From Allomuricauda sp. CAU 1633 (GTDB lineage Bacteria > Bacteroidota > Bacteroidia > Flavobacteriales > Flavobacteriaceae), in the NCBI RefSeq assembly GCF_017313225.1, contig NZ_JAFLNE010000005.1, forward strand, positions 62,001 through 126,000: a stretch of 64,000 nucleotides of DNA, in the 5' to 3' direction. Positions 18,265-28,183 of the stretch are shown piece after piece; within the stretch, counting starts at the first letter, position 1; each line of letters begins with the position of its first letter. The notes under the pieces were generated by a model. That model worked only from the letters and a program-made list of their open reading frames with translations. It searched no databases and had not been told where the DNA came from. The position numbers were made by a program, and so were the translations under genes.

Positions 18265-20637
18265 TTAGAATTTCCACCATTTTTTGGCGACTTTTCCATA
18301 ACCGTAGCCATATTTGCCACCATACCCTAAGTTATTCAATTTCACATCATTGACCACAAAGGAAAGTCCTTTTATTTTACCTTCTTTCAGTAATTTCAAT
18401 GGAAAATCAAGTGCCTTGGTCTCGGTCACATCAGCTCGGGTAACGTAAATCAATTGGTCTGCGTGTTCACTGATCAAAAGTGTATCTGAGACCAACATCA
18501 TAGGTGCTGTATCAACAATGACATAATCATAGCGTTCCGAAACTTCATCCAAAAGCTCTTTTAGTCTCCCGCTCATAAGAAGTTCTGAAGGGTTTGGGGG
18601 TATTCTCCCTGAGTAAATTACATCAAAATTGTTGTCATGTACCAGCATGGTATTCACAATTTCCTTGTAAGAAGATATATTTCGGTCATGCAGATATTCG
18701 GTCAATCCATAATCCGATTTATTCTGCCCCACGGAAAGTTTATCAACATTCTTTCCGGTAAAAAAGCTTTTAAATTTAGGGTTACGTACATCGGCCCCGA
18801 TCAACAAAACCTTTTTGTGGGTATTGGCCAATATCATGGAGAGGTTCACCGATAAAAAGGTTTTACCCTCACCTGGCACACTTGATGTAATGTAAATAAT
18901 GTTATCAGATTTTTTATTGGGCCTGGATTTTATCAAATAGTCCAAATTGGCCCTAATAATACGAAGTGCCTCGGCCAAAACCGAGCGATCATCCTTGGTA
19001 ACAACTTTTTGCTCTTTTTTGGAAAGTCGTGGTAACTCGCCGAGTATGGGCACACTGCTGTGCACGATTTTCTCCAAATTGTGCATATTGTGCACTTTGT
19101 TGTCCAATAAGTCTTTACCATAGATTACGGTAAAGGGTATTAAAAGTCCTAAAATCCCAAAGGCCAAATAAACTATCTTCTTTCTTGGAGATACTGGTAG
19201 TTCTTCAAAATACGCACTGTCGATCAATTTAGACTTTGGTGCTGTTGAAGCTACTGTAATTTGGGCTTCTTCCCTTTTTTGCAAGAGATACAGGTATAAG
19301 GATTCTGTGGTTTGTTGGCGTCTTGTGATGTCCCGCAGGGCCCTTTCGTTCTTTGGCGCTGAATAAATCTTTGAGTTGATGATGGCTTGTTGCCCGCTCA
19401 AGGTGTTCACCTGTAGTCCCAAGTTGTTCACCGTACTGTTTAAACTTGCCTGCATTGTCCTTTTTAAGCTACTCAATTGCTGGTCAAGGTTAACAATGAC
19501 AGGGTTCTTCTCATTGGAACTTTCCAGAAGACGATTTCTTTCTTGAACCAATTGGTTGTACTGCTGTGTAGTATTGGCTATGGTAGGGTCTGATAGTCCC
19601 AAATTGGCAGGGAGCACTTCAAAGCTTTCTTGCTGGTCCACCATATCCCGCATGGAGGAGGCAATGTTCAATTGTGTTTCAGCATTGGCCAAATCTTGTC
19701 GATTGGCCGCCCCTACATTGAGGTTGAGATTGGCTTCAGAAGCAATATCAGTTACGCCTCTACCCGTTTTAAAATCCTCTGCAGATTGGTCTACTGAGGA
19801 TAAGCTCGATGATATATCGGCTATCCGCCCTTCAATAAAACTTGAGGTTCTATCCGCAATCTGTTGCTTATCCTCAATGGCGTTCTTGTTATAAATGGCC
19901 ACCAATTCATTAATGATATCCCTAGCCTTTTCTTTCACGGGATCTTGTAAACTAATGTCAAGAATATTTGAAAAATCATTTGGCTTGGAAATAATGATTT
20001 CAGTTTGGTATACCGTCGCAATTGTGGAAAGGGGCAACACCTGAACTTTAAGTCTTTTCCCTAAGTGCTTGCTAATATAATCTGCATTGGGCGTAATGAC
20101 TATATCCCCAATAGAGGTTGTAATATTCTTACCAAAAGCATAATTTTTGGGTGCTTCATCTTCTTCAACAGAATATCCAAAGCTTGTTGTAGAAGAATTT
20201 AGTTCCAAATAAAACTCAAATTCTGCCTTATAGATGGTAGAATCCGGAGCTATGATGTTCAGGGTTATTGGTGAATTATTGTAAAGTTCCGTATTTCGGA
20301 TACTGCCCAGGGAGTAAACCTTGGTGTTAAGGCCCAATTTCTTGGCTACTTCAATCAAGTTGGAACGAGACGTAATGATTTCAACCTCATCCTCAACATT
20401 GTTTTCCATATCTGAAAAAACATCTATGTCTTGCAAAAGACTAGCCCCAGGGCTCGCTGATTTTTCCTGAATAATTTGAATTTTTCCTTTCGCCAGATAT
20501 TTGGGTGTTGAATATCGAATAAAAAGGTGGGCAACAATAACTCCAATGATAAAAGATAGGGCAAACCACTTCCAATGTTTGGTATACTTTCTTATTTCAT
20601 CACTAAAATTAAAGTCACTAGTATTATTTTGACTCAT
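18265..20637 (-). CDS. wzc: Polysaccharide co-polymerase / tyrosine autokinase (Wzc family)
   Basis: Inner-membrane protein that controls chain export together with Wza and autophosphorylates on tyrosines. Of 790 residues, a Wzz-type N-terminal domain has a first membrane segment near residues 28-48, a long periplasmic region with coiled-coil character, a GNVR-like region, a second membrane segment near 490-510, and a C-terminal BY-kinase. Walker A is SSVPGEGKT (about 585-595), Walker B is YDYVIVDTAPMM. The Walker A' segment reads LLIGADVRNP, with Gly where the classical motif has Asp. The tail is Tyr-rich (GYGGKYGYGYG), the expected phosphorylation cluster. I chose ATG 20637 over an in-frame TTG six bases upstream. 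It lies 28 bases after the wza stop, in one operon. Confidence 0.92.
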   Translation of the reverse strand: MSQNNTSDFNFSDEIRKYTKHWKWFALSFIIGVIVAHLFIRYSTPKYLAKGKIQIIQEKSASPGASLLQDIDVFSDMENNVEDEVEIITSRSNLIEVAKKLGLNTKVYSLGSIRNTELYNNSPITLNIIAPDSTIYKAEFEFYLELNSSTTSFGYSVEEDEAPKNYAFGKNITTSIGDIVITPNADYISKHLGKRLKVQVLPLSTIATVYQTEIIISKPNDFSNILDISLQDPVKEKARDIINELVAIYNKNAIEDKQQIADRTSSFIEGRIADISSSLSSVDQSAEDFKTGRGVTDIASEANLNLNVGAANRQDLANAETQLNIASSMRDMVDQQESFEVLPANLGLSDPTIANTTQQYNQLVQERNRLLESSNEKNPVIVNLDQQLSSLKRTMQASLNSTVNNLGLQVNTLSGQQAIINSKIYSAPKNERALRDITRRQQTTESLYLYLLQKREEAQITVASTAPKSKLIDSAYFEELPVSPRKKIVYLAFGILGLLIPFTVIYGKDLLDNKVHNMHNLEKIVHSSVPILGELPRLSKKEQKVVTKDDRSVLAEALRIIRANLDYLIKSRPNKKSDNIIYITSSVPGEGKTFLSVNLSMILANTHKKVLLIGADVRNPKFKSFFTGKNVDKLSVGQNKSDYGLTEYLHDRNISSYKEIVNTMLVHDNNFDVIYSGRIPPNPSELLMSGRLKELLDEVSERYDYVIVDTAPMMLVSDTLLISEHADQLIYVTRADVTETKALDFPLKLLKEGKIKGLSFVVNDVKLNNLGYGGKYGYGYGKVAKKWWKF

Positions 20638-20665
20638 TACCAAATGTTGTAAATAGAATTATAAC

Positions 20666-21442
20666 CTAACTTCTGGTTATAAGAATAATGGTTGATGTAA
20701 TTAATATTGAAGCAATTGACACATAAATTCCGGCCCTATTATCCAGGCTTGAGGCCGTTACAGCAGATTTGTTGGGCTCTACATAGACCACATCGTTTTG
20801 TGTCAAATAATAAACCGGCGAGCTCAAGACCTCTTTGTTGGTCAAATCGACCTTGGTGTAGACTTTGGTACCATCAAAATCGCGGATGACCATTACATTG
20901 TCACGTCTACCCTTAATAGTTAAATCACCTGCAAGCCCTATAGCCTCCAATATTGTAATACGCTCTCCTTCAACATTGTATGTTCCAGGATTGTTGACGT
21001 CCCCCAAAATAGTTACAGTAAAGTTTTTTAATCGAATATTAATGATGGGATCTTTTAAATAATCGCTCAACCTTTCCCGTAAAAGTACTCTCACCTCTTC
21101 TGGGGAAAGACCTGCTATCTTAATTTTTCCAATTACCGGAAAATCAATTTCGCCATCTTGGTCCACCAAGTAATCAACTTGCTCGGGACGCATACCGTCT
21201 TCCTGTGACCCCCTAAAAAGGTTAAATGGTACACTGGCCTCTGGATTCAGGGTAGATATGTGGATTCCGACCAAATCATCAACCTTGAACTTAGGTGAAA
21301 ATGTGTTTTTATCAACCAAAGTTTCAAAGTTGTTTGAGTTTTGAAAATAAACCACATCTTTCGGTGATGCACATGACGCCACCAACAAAACAATTGTGGC
21401 CAACACTACAAGATGATGACTCGCTTTTTTTAAAATTCCCAT
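20666..21442 (-). CDS. wza: Polysaccharide export outer-membrane lipoprotein (Wza family)
   Basis: Outer-membrane export channel component. From ATG 21442 the protein has 258 residues with a lipoprotein signal (lipobox LVASC near residue 24). It then has a poly-export domain (VDDLVGIHISTLNPE...GEIDFPVIGKIKIAGLS) and an SLBB domain (VTILGDVNNPGTYNVEG), with a C-terminal hydrophobic helix (SIASILITSTIILIT). An upstream in-frame start would add 28 residues before the signal and overlap the preceding gene, so I reject it. It lies between the dehydratase and wzc genes with short gaps. Confidence 0.93.
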   Translation of the reverse strand: MGILKKASHHLVVLATIVLLVASCASPKDVVYFQNSNNFETLVDKNTFSPKFKVDDLVGIHISTLNPEASVPFNLFRGSQEDGMRPEQVDYLVDQDGEIDFPVIGKIKIAGLSPEEVRVLLRERLSDYLKDPIINIRLKNFTVTILGDVNNPGTYNVEGERITILEAIGLAGDLTIKGRRDNVMVIRDFDGTKVYTKVDLTNKEVLSSPVYYLTQNDVVYVEPNKSAVTASSLDNRAGIYVSIASILITSTIILITRS

Positions 21443-21464
21443 TGAAGTTGATTTATTGTATTGA

Positions 21465-23399
21465 TTAAGAATGCATAATTTTTTTGTCCTCAATCTCATC
21501 TTTGTCGGCAGTTTTGGACTTATCAAATCTACAAAGATCAGAGTTATTAGAAATATACTCCGGCACTATTTCTTTCATTATTTGCACGATGGAACCATTA
21601 AAGAACATATTGGACACAAAAAGTTCATCGATTTTGGAACGGACAAACTCATAGTTTAAGTCCCTAACCTTGCTAATCATAATCTTTTTGTTGTAGGTAG
21701 GCAATGTATTTTCGCCATTGGCCAACAATTCCTCATACAACTTTTCACCAGGTCGCAGACCTGTAATTTTTATGTCAATATCTTCAGGATATTTAAGTCC
21801 GGAAAGTTTGATCATGTTTTTGGCCAGATCAAAGATTTTAACCGACTCGCCCATATCAAAAATAAAGATCTCGCCACCTTTTCCCATGGCCCCAGCTTCC
21901 AATACCAATTGGGATGCTTCTGGAATGGTCATAAAATAACGTGTAATGTCTTTATGGGTCACCGTAAGCGGACCACCTTTTTCAATTTGTTTTTTGAAAA
22001 GCGGTATTACGGAACCATTTGAACCCAATACATTTCCAAATCTGGTGGTTATGAACTTGGTTTTCTGTTCCTGCTGCTTACAACTAATGTACATTTCAGC
22101 GATACGTTTGGTCGCACCCATTACATTGGTTGGGTTCACCGCTTTATCTGTGGACACAAAAACAAACTTCTCTACATTATGGCTTATGGAAAGGTCTGCA
22201 ATGATTTTGGTACCTCCCACATTTATTTTGATGGCTTCATACGCATTGTACTCCATTAAAGGCACATGCTTGTAGGCCGCTGCATGAAACAAAATATCTG
22301 GCTTATGCTCTTCAAAAAAGTGGTTCATCCTATTTTTATCCCTGATATCAGCTACAATGGGGATAAAATTATGGTGCCCAGCTTGTTTTAATTCTTGCTG
22401 AAGGTCATATAATGCAGACTCTGCCTGATCTATTATCACCAAGGACGAATAGTCATAGTTTGCAATTTGCCTTGCTATCTCACTTCCAATTGAACCCGCA
22501 CCTCCGGTCACCATAATGGTCTTGCCCTTAAGCTCCTCAGAGACTTTGGACTTTCTAATGCTGATTGGTACCCTATTCAACAAATCTTCAATCTGTACAT
22601 TCTTGATCTGGGATACTTTAAACTCTCCATTGATCCAATCTTGCACAGGCGGTACGATCTTAACCTGCACCGGTAAATCAACCAAGCCTTCAACCAGTCT
22701 TCTAAGTTTGATGTTGTCAATCTTATGAATGGCAACAATAATCTCGGTTATGTTGTATTTATCAATCAAGTACTCGGTCAAGTCCGATCTTGAATGTACA
22801 GGAAGACCATTGATGCGTTTTCCGGCTTTTTTCTTATCATCATCAATAAAACCAACCACTTTGGAATTGGTAGCAGTATGATTGCTAAGTGCATTACAGG
22901 TTATAATCCCCGATTCTCCCGCACCATAGATGAACACATTTTTGAAAACCTTGAACTTCGCGACCATATTATGGTACATGGCCTTAAAAATATATCTTGA
23001 TGCGGTAAGTCCCACAAAACTGATAAGGCTGTGTATTATTATAATGGAAAGTGGTATGGTAAAACCATCAACATACTCGAACTGCCTATTGAGAATAATT
23101 ATAAAAATGATTAGGATACTGGATAGGCATATGGCATTGAAAATATTGTAAATGTCCTTGATTCCCGTATGTCTAACAAAACCCTTGTGAGATCCCGTTA
23201 CCACAAAAGCAGCGGCTGCCATGAACATCACAACGGGTAATTGCACCAAAAGCTTCGACACGTCAAAATCAAAGGAAAGGTTAAACCTGATGATATAGGA
23301 AAGCACAAAAGAAAATGCAATCACTAAAGTGTCAATGGCCAGAACCAGCCATTTTGATGCATATCGGTGTGAATTCTTTAAAATGTATTTTTTTAGCAT
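21465..23399 (-). CDS. UDP-N-acetylhexosamine 4,6-dehydratase, membrane-bound (CapD/PglF/WbpM-like)
   Basis: Predicted to convert UDP-GlcNAc to the 4-keto-6-deoxy sugar. It has 644 residues, with four N-terminal membrane helices (about 15-130), a CoA-binding-like Rossmann domain (FIYGAGESG), and a second Rossmann SDR domain (VTGGAGSIGS near 293). The catalytic stretch STDKAVNPTNVMGATKR lies at about 414-430, where Met replaces the usual SDR Tyr, as known for the PglF/WbpM group. The stop of the upstream aminotransferase overlaps this start by one base (TAATG), so translation is probably coupled. The aminotransferase is the natural next enzyme. The exact stereochemistry (retaining or 5-inverting) cannot be read. 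Confidence 0.92.
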   Translation of the reverse strand: MLKKYILKNSHRYASKWLVLAIDTLVIAFSFVLSYIIRFNLSFDFDVSKLLVQLPVVMFMAAAAFVVTGSHKGFVRHTGIKDIYNIFNAICLSSILIIFIIILNRQFEYVDGFTIPLSIIIIHSLISFVGLTASRYIFKAMYHNMVAKFKVFKNVFIYGAGESGIITCNALSNHTATNSKVVGFIDDDKKKAGKRINGLPVHSRSDLTEYLIDKYNITEIIVAIHKIDNIKLRRLVEGLVDLPVQVKIVPPVQDWINGEFKVSQIKNVQIEDLLNRVPISIRKSKVSEELKGKTIMVTGGAGSIGSEIARQIANYDYSSLVIIDQAESALYDLQQELKQAGHHNFIPIVADIRDKNRMNHFFEEHKPDILFHAAAYKHVPLMEYNAYEAIKINVGGTKIIADLSISHNVEKFVFVSTDKAVNPTNVMGATKRIAEMYISCKQQEQKTKFITTRFGNVLGSNGSVIPLFKKQIEKGGPLTVTHKDITRYFMTIPEASQLVLEAGAMGKGGEIFIFDMGESVKIFDLAKNMIKLSGLKYPEDIDIKITGLRPGEKLYEELLANGENTLPTYNKKIMISKVRDLNYEFVRSKIDELFVSNMFFNGSIVQIMKEIVPEYISNNSDLCRFDKSKTADKDEIEDKKIMHS

Positions 23400-24523
23400 T
23401 AGTCTAGATTGTTTAAGATTAGGGAGGTTATTCGGTATAAATCTTCTTCAAGTAAGTTAGAGCCACTGGGCAAGCAAAGTCCTCTCTTAAAAAGATCAGA
23501 AGACGTTCCATTGGTATAACTTTTAAAATTTTTGAAGACGGGTTGTTCGTGCATGGGCTTCCAAAGTGGTCTACTCTCAATATCTTCCACTTGCAGGGCA
23601 AGCCTAATTTTTTCCCTCACCTCATAAGATGGGGTTAGGATGCAGGTAAGCCAGCGATTACAGTAAAATCCATTGGGTTCCTCCAAAAATTGAATTGTTT
23701 CAAGGTGACCCAATCGTTGTTTATAATACTGGTAATTTGCTCTTCTTGCGGTGACCCTATCGTCCAAAACTTCCATTTGTCCACGACCAATACCCGCTAA
23801 AATATTGCTCATTCTATAATTGTGTCCAATGGAAGAATGTTCATAATGTGGGGCGTTATCCCTGGCTTGCGTGGCCAAGAAAACTGCCTTTTTCTTTATC
23901 TCAATATCTTTTGTGAGCAGTGCACCACCGCCAGAGGTAGTAATGATCTTATTTCCGTTGAACGACAATATACCAATGTCTCCAAAACTTCCACATTTTT
24001 GTCCGTTTACAGAACTGCCCAGGGCTTCAGCACTATCCTCCACTACTGGAATTCCGTATTTCGCGGAAATCTCAGCGACCTCTTGGGTCTTATAGGGCAT
24101 ACCATATAAATGTACCGCCACGATCGCCTTGGGTTTTTTCCCGTTCTCAATACCGTCTAAAATGGCTTCTTCCAATAATTCTGGAGAGATGTTCCATGTA
24201 TCCTTTTCACTATCAACAAAAATGGGATTCGCCCCCAAATAGGTTATTGGGTTTGCAGAAGCTGAAAATGTAAAACTCTGACAAATAACATCATCATCAT
24301 GGGAAACGCCTAAAAGTTTTAGTGCCAAGTGAATTGCTGCAGTACCTGAACTCAATGCCGCAGTATTTACCTCATTAGTATAGTAATCGGATATTGAGGC
24401 TTCAAAACCATCAACGTTTGGCCCCAAAGGAGCTACCCAGTTGGTGTCGAAAGCTTCTTTAACATAGTGCTGTTCGGTTCCTCCCATGTGGGGTGAAGAC
24501 AACCATATTTTGGTTTTTGTCAT
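23399..24523 (-). CDS. PLP-dependent sugar aminotransferase (DegT/DnrJ/EryC1/StrS family, PglE-like)
   Basis: Predicted to transfer an amino group to the 4-keto sugar made by the downstream dehydratase, giving a UDP-4-amino-4,6-dideoxy-HexNAc. From ATG 24523 it has 374 residues, normal for the family. Seen are ALSSGTAAIHLAL (phosphate-binding), VVEDSAEALGS (Asp for the pyridine nitrogen), and the Schiff-base Lys in FNGNKIITTSGGG (about residue 192). It is the first gene of the minus-strand operon and has a good upstream promoter (24557-24585). PglE is the closest match in memory, but the exact product sugar is inferred. Confidence 0.92.
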   Translation of the reverse strand: MTKTKIWLSSPHMGGTEQHYVKEAFDTNWVAPLGPNVDGFEASISDYYTNEVNTAALSSGTAAIHLALKLLGVSHDDDVICQSFTFSASANPITYLGANPIFVDSEKDTWNISPELLEEAILDGIENGKKPKAIVAVHLYGMPYKTQEVAEISAKYGIPVVEDSAEALGSSVNGQKCGSFGDIGILSFNGNKIITTSGGGALLTKDIEIKKKAVFLATQARDNAPHYEHSSIGHNYRMSNILAGIGRGQMEVLDDRVTARRANYQYYKQRLGHLETIQFLEEPNGFYCNRWLTCILTPSYEVREKIRLALQVEDIESRPLWKPMHEQPVFKNFKSYTNGTSSDLFKRGLCLPSGSNLLEEDLYRITSLILNNLD

Positions 24524-24556
24524 CAAAATTGAATCTAGTTAAGGTTATTCGGGAAT

Positions 24557-24585
24557 CAAATGTAGCCATCTGCGTCCTAGCCAAA
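24557..24585 (-). promoter_or_regulatory. Bacteroidota-type promoter for the aminotransferase-dehydratase-wza-wzc operon
   Basis: On the minus strand, TTTG (24582-24585) is followed after 17 bases by TACATTTG (24557-24564), matching the TTTG / TAnnTTTG -33/-7 consensus. The predicted start lies about 25-30 bases before ATG 24523. Confidence 0.6.
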
Positions 24586-24769
24586 GCCATAATTCGTTCA
24601 AGACTTAAAATTATCGATTAAAGGGATATTAAAAGTGAAATTTGTATAAACATTCTTTGGTTGTGTGTCAGTGAACGAAATAAGTAGGTAGTATGTCCTT
24701 TTTTGCGAACAATAATGGAAAGTTTTTAAAGTTATTATAACATTTGCAAAAAAGAAACCTAAATCCCTA

Positions 24770-26167
24770 ATGAAAAAAATCAATAAGATTTGTTGTATTG
24801 GTGCTGGCTATGTAGGCGGCCCCACTATGGCAGTAATAGCAAAGAATTGCCCAGAAATTGATGTCACCGTGGTAGACATCAACCAAAAAAGAATCGACCT
24901 TTGGAACCACGACAATCTTGACCTTCTTCCTGTTTATGAGCCCGGTCTAAAAGAAATTGTTGACGAAACCAGAGGGAAAAATTTATTTTTTTCAACCGAA
25001 GTGGATAAGGCCATCGATGAGGCTGAAATGATTTTCATCTCGGTAAACACACCTACCAAGACCTACGGAAAAGGGAAAGGCCTAGCGGCCGACCTTAAAT
25101 ATATTGAGCTTTGCGCAAGAAATATTGCTAAAGTGGCCAAAACGGATAAGATTGTAGTTGAAAAGTCTACATTGCCCGTGCGGACCGCAGAAGCCATTAA
25201 AAGTATTTTGGACAATACCGGTAAAGGAGTCAAGTTTGAAATCCTTTCCAATCCGGAATTTTTGGCCGAAGGTACTGCTGTTGAAGATTTATTGAATGCT
25301 GATAGAGTTTTGATCGGTGGCGATGAAACCAAATCCGGTCAAGATGCCAAGGACACCCTTAGTTGGGTATACGAACATTGGTTGCCCAAAGAACGCGTAT
25401 TGCAAACCAATGTTTGGTCTTCCGAGCTATCCAAATTGGTGGCCAACGCATTTTTGGCACAACGGGTTTCTTCCATTAACTCAATTTCTGCGCTTTGTGA
25501 AAAAACTGATGCCAATGTGGCCGAAGTATCCAGAGCTATTGGTTTTGATAGCCGAATAGGATCTAAATTCCTGAACTCCTCGGTTGGTTTTGGAGGTTCA
25601 TGCTTCCAAAAAGACATTCTAAACTTGGTATACATCGCCAAAAGTTATGGGCTTACCGAAGTCGCCGACTATTGGGAGCAGGTCATCATCATGAATGATT
25701 ACCAAAAAAGACGTTTTGCCGACAATATTATTTCCACACTGTACAATACGGTTTCAGGGAAAAAAATCTGTTTCTACGGCTGGGCGTTCAAAAAAGACAC
25801 CAACGATACGCGTGAATCTGCCGCTATATATGTAGCAGATGCCCTTTTGGACGAACAGGCCCAAATTGTAGTCTATGATCCAAAAGTTTCAGAAGAGACC
25901 ATTTATGCAGATTTGGATTATCTGGGAACCAGAAGTCCAGAGGAGAACAGAAAACTTTTAAAAGTGGTTAAAGACCCTAAGGAAGCCTGCAAAGATGCAC
26001 ATGCCATTGCCATTTTAACGGAATGGGACGAGTTTAAAAACTATGATTGGCCTGCCTTATTTGAGTTGATGCTAAAACCCGCCTTCGTCTTTGACGGAAG
26101 AAGAATCCTTGAAAAGGAAAAAATGGATTCTATCGGGTTTAAATACTACAAAATTGGGCAATCATGA
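24770..26167 (+). CDS. ugd: UDP-glucose 6-dehydrogenase
   Basis: Oxidises UDP-glucose to UDP-glucuronate with NAD+. It has 465 residues, closer in length and motifs to the animal-type enzyme than to short bacterial forms. It has the N-terminal Rossmann GAGYVGGPT, the central [10 protein letters not shown], and the catalytic Cys278 in [10 protein letters not shown]; the C-terminal UDP-binding half carries [11 protein letters not shown]. It is the first gene of the plus-strand unit divergent from the aminotransferase operon. Its stop overlaps the next start by four bases (ATGA), so the two are translationally coupled. Confidence 0.95.
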   Translation: MKKINKICCIGAGYVGGPTMAVIAKNCPEIDVTVVDINQKRIDLWNHDNLDLLPVYEPGLKEIVDETRGKNLFFSTEVDKAIDEAEMIFISVNTPTKTYGKGKGLAADLKYIELCARNIAKVAKTDKIVVEKSTLPVRTAEAIKSILDNTGKGVKFEILSNPEFLAEGTAVEDLLNADRVLIGGDETKSGQDAKDTLSWVYEHWLPKERVLQTNVWSSELSKLVANAFLAQRVSSINSISALCEKTDANVAEVSRAIGFDSRIGSKFLNSSVGFGGSCFQKDILNLVYIAKSYGLTEVADYWEQVIIMNDYQKRRFADNIISTLYNTVSGKKICFYGWAFKKDTNDTRESAAIYVADALLDEQAQIVVYDPKVSEETIYADLDYLGTRSPEENRKLLKVVKDPKEACKDAHAIAILTEWDEFKNYDWPALFELMLKPAFVFDGRRILEKEKMDSIGFKYYKIGQS

Positions 26168-27183
26168 GAATATTGGTGACCGGTGCCGCTGGTTTTATAG
26201 GATATCATCTATGTGAAGCATTGCTAAAGGGTGGTCATTCCGTTGTTGGACTTGACAACCTCAATGACTATTACGAGGTAAGTCTAAAGTACGACCGTTT
26301 GCAGCAATTGGGAATCGACACCAAGGATGCCCAGCAAGAAAAAGTACAAAGTTCCAGCAGCATTCACGGTGAAAAAATGATCTTCGTTAAAATGAATTTG
26401 GAAGATAGGGAAGCCCTTCCAACTCTTTTTAAGGATCATGATTTTGATGTGGTCTGCAACTTGGCGGCTCAAGCCGGGGTTCGTTATAGTTTGGAGAACC
26501 CCGCTTCCTATATTGACAGCAATATTGTTGGTTTTTTGAACCTTTTGGAATGTTGCCGACATCATAACATAAAGCACCTGGTATATGCCAGTAGTTCCAG
26601 TGTGTACGGATTGAACGAAAAGATTCCGTTTTCCGTACAGGATAATGTGGACCATCCCATAAGCCTGTATGCCGCCAGTAAAAAAAGCAATGAACTGATG
26701 GCCCATACCTACAGTCATTTGTATGGGATACCCACCACAGGACTTCGGTTTTTTACCGTTTACGGCCCTTGGGGAAGACCTGACATGGCCATTTATCTGT
26801 TTACAAAAGCGATAACCCAAGGTAAGCCAATAAACGTTTTTAACCACGGCAAAATGGAACGAGACTTTACTTATGTGGCTGATATTGTGGAAGGGGTTGA
26901 ACGTATCATAGAAAAACCGGTGAACGAACGGAAAGAGCTGTACAAGCTTTATAATATTGGCAACAATAGCTCTGTAAAATTGATGGATTTTATTGAAGCT
27001 ATTGAAACCAGTTTGGGCGTAAAAGCGGAGAAAAACATGATGCCCATGCAACCTGGTGATGTAACCCGCACCTGGGCCGATGTGGATGATCTCATCGCTG
27101 ATTACAATTACCGCCCCAATACGCCTGTTGCCGAAGGCATTCAATCTTTTGTGGATTGGTATAAGGGTTATTATGAGTTATAG
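26164..27183 (+). CDS. UDP-glucuronate 4-epimerase (CapI-like SDR)
   Basis: Predicted to interconvert UDP-glucuronate and UDP-galacturonate, the next step after Ugd. It has 339 residues of extended SDR type: GAAGFIGYH at the N-terminus, SSSSVYG, catalytic Tyr169 and Lys173 in YAASKK, and the CapI-like segment [15 protein letters not shown] followed by [13 protein letters not shown]. Overlap with ugd supports the substrate. A role with another UDP-uronate cannot be excluded from sequence alone. Confidence 0.9.
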   Translation: MRILVTGAAGFIGYHLCEALLKGGHSVVGLDNLNDYYEVSLKYDRLQQLGIDTKDAQQEKVQSSSSIHGEKMIFVKMNLEDREALPTLFKDHDFDVVCNLAAQAGVRYSLENPASYIDSNIVGFLNLLECCRHHNIKHLVYASSSSVYGLNEKIPFSVQDNVDHPISLYAASKKSNELMAHTYSHLYGIPTTGLRFFTVYGPWGRPDMAIYLFTKAITQGKPINVFNHGKMERDFTYVADIVEGVERIIEKPVNERKELYKLYNIGNNSSVKLMDFIEAIETSLGVKAEKNMMPMQPGDVTRTWADVDDLIADYNYRPNTPVAEGIQSFVDWYKGYYEL

Positions 27184-27218
27184 AACATTAATTCTAAAAT
27201 TAATCAAGTAAAACACTG

Positions 27219-28130
27219 ATGGAACAAGGCAAAAAAATAAAGGTACTTTACTTTGCCGGATCGGGAAGGTCTGGATCTACCATTTTGAATATAATTTTGG
27301 GGAACCATCCTCAAATTTTTGGAGGAGGAGAATTGCAGAACATGAGAGAGGTCTACAATGACAGCAAAATTTGTTCATGCCAAAATGTTTTGGTCAATTG
27401 TGAGTTTTGGTCATCTGTAGTAAATGATTGGTTTTCCAAAGTTGAAGAAGACAGTACCTTATCTGGCTTTAAAAAATGGAGCGCGTTTGAAGGTGTTTTT
27501 TCTTTTAGGGCTTGGTTTAAGATGTATTTTGGAATCGGAGAAAAAAGTACCGAATTCAAGAAGTATCAAATGAGCACTTCAGAATTTCTCCGCGCCGTTC
27601 AAGAGCATAGCAAAAAAGAGGTTTTGGTCGACATATCCAAAAATCCACTTCGGGCTTGGGCACTGGAAAAAAATCCTGATATTGACCTAAGAATGGTTCA
27701 TCTTGTTCGGGATGGAAGAGCAGTGACCTGGTCCCTAAAAAGAACCGCTGAACGGCAAAACAGAAACAGACCAACATGGAGAGCTGCTATTTTTTGGGCA
27801 TTGATCAATAGAATGACAAATTTGGTGCGATCCAAAGTTGAGCATAAAACTTTGGTTAGATATGAGGATTTTATTGAGAACCCCAGAAAAATTCTAACCC
27901 AAATTGGTGAGATGGCGGAGATAGATTTTTCGGATATTATAAATAAAATAGAAAACAATGCTGATTTTAGCATTGAGCATGTGATGGCCGGTAACGGCAT
28001 CCGAAAGGCAGACACCATAAAATTTGAGACTACCAAGACAGATGGGTGGATGCAAAAATTGAAGCCAAGCAGCAAAAATCTTTTCAAAGTTCTTTCATAC
28101 AGTTCTTTGAGGAAGTTTAACTACAGCTAA
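27219..28130 (+). CDS. PAPS-dependent sulfotransferase
   Basis: Predicted to move sulfate from PAPS to a carbohydrate hydroxyl. In its 303 residues the 5'-phosphosulfate loop is GSGRSGSTI (about 15-22) and the 3'-phosphate segment VHLVRDGRAVTWS is near 158-170. A Cys cluster (CSCQNVLVNCEFW) typical of one bacterial sulfotransferase subgroup is near residue 48. There is no signal peptide, so it acts in the cytosol, presumably on the lipid-linked repeat unit or a sugar nucleotide. It lies 35 bases after the UDP-uronate epimerase and is probably co-transcribed. It converges with a second sulfotransferase gene. The acceptor is unknown. Confidence 0.88.
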   Translation: MEQGKKIKVLYFAGSGRSGSTILNIILGNHPQIFGGGELQNMREVYNDSKICSCQNVLVNCEFWSSVVNDWFSKVEEDSTLSGFKKWSAFEGVFSFRAWFKMYFGIGEKSTEFKKYQMSTSEFLRAVQEHSKKEVLVDISKNPLRAWALEKNPDIDLRMVHLVRDGRAVTWSLKRTAERQNRNRPTWRAAIFWALINRMTNLVRSKVEHKTLVRYEDFIENPRKILTQIGEMAEIDFSDIINKIENNADFSIEHVMAGNGIRKADTIKFETTKTDGWMQKLKPSSKNLFKVLSYSSLRKFNYS

Positions 28131-28183
28131 AGGTCTTCGGTCCACTCCTTTCCAAATGTCCAATCGCATTGGATTAGTTTGGC

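Noticed and set aside
26284-27144. 286-residue open frame on the minus strand opposite the UDP-glucuronate epimerase gene
   Set aside because: It lies wholly antisense to a gene with clear SDR motifs and has no recognisable domain.
24770-27183. Possible recent horizontal transfer of the ugd/epimerase pair
   Set aside because: Base composition looks like the neighbouring genes and no mobile element or repeat borders the pair.
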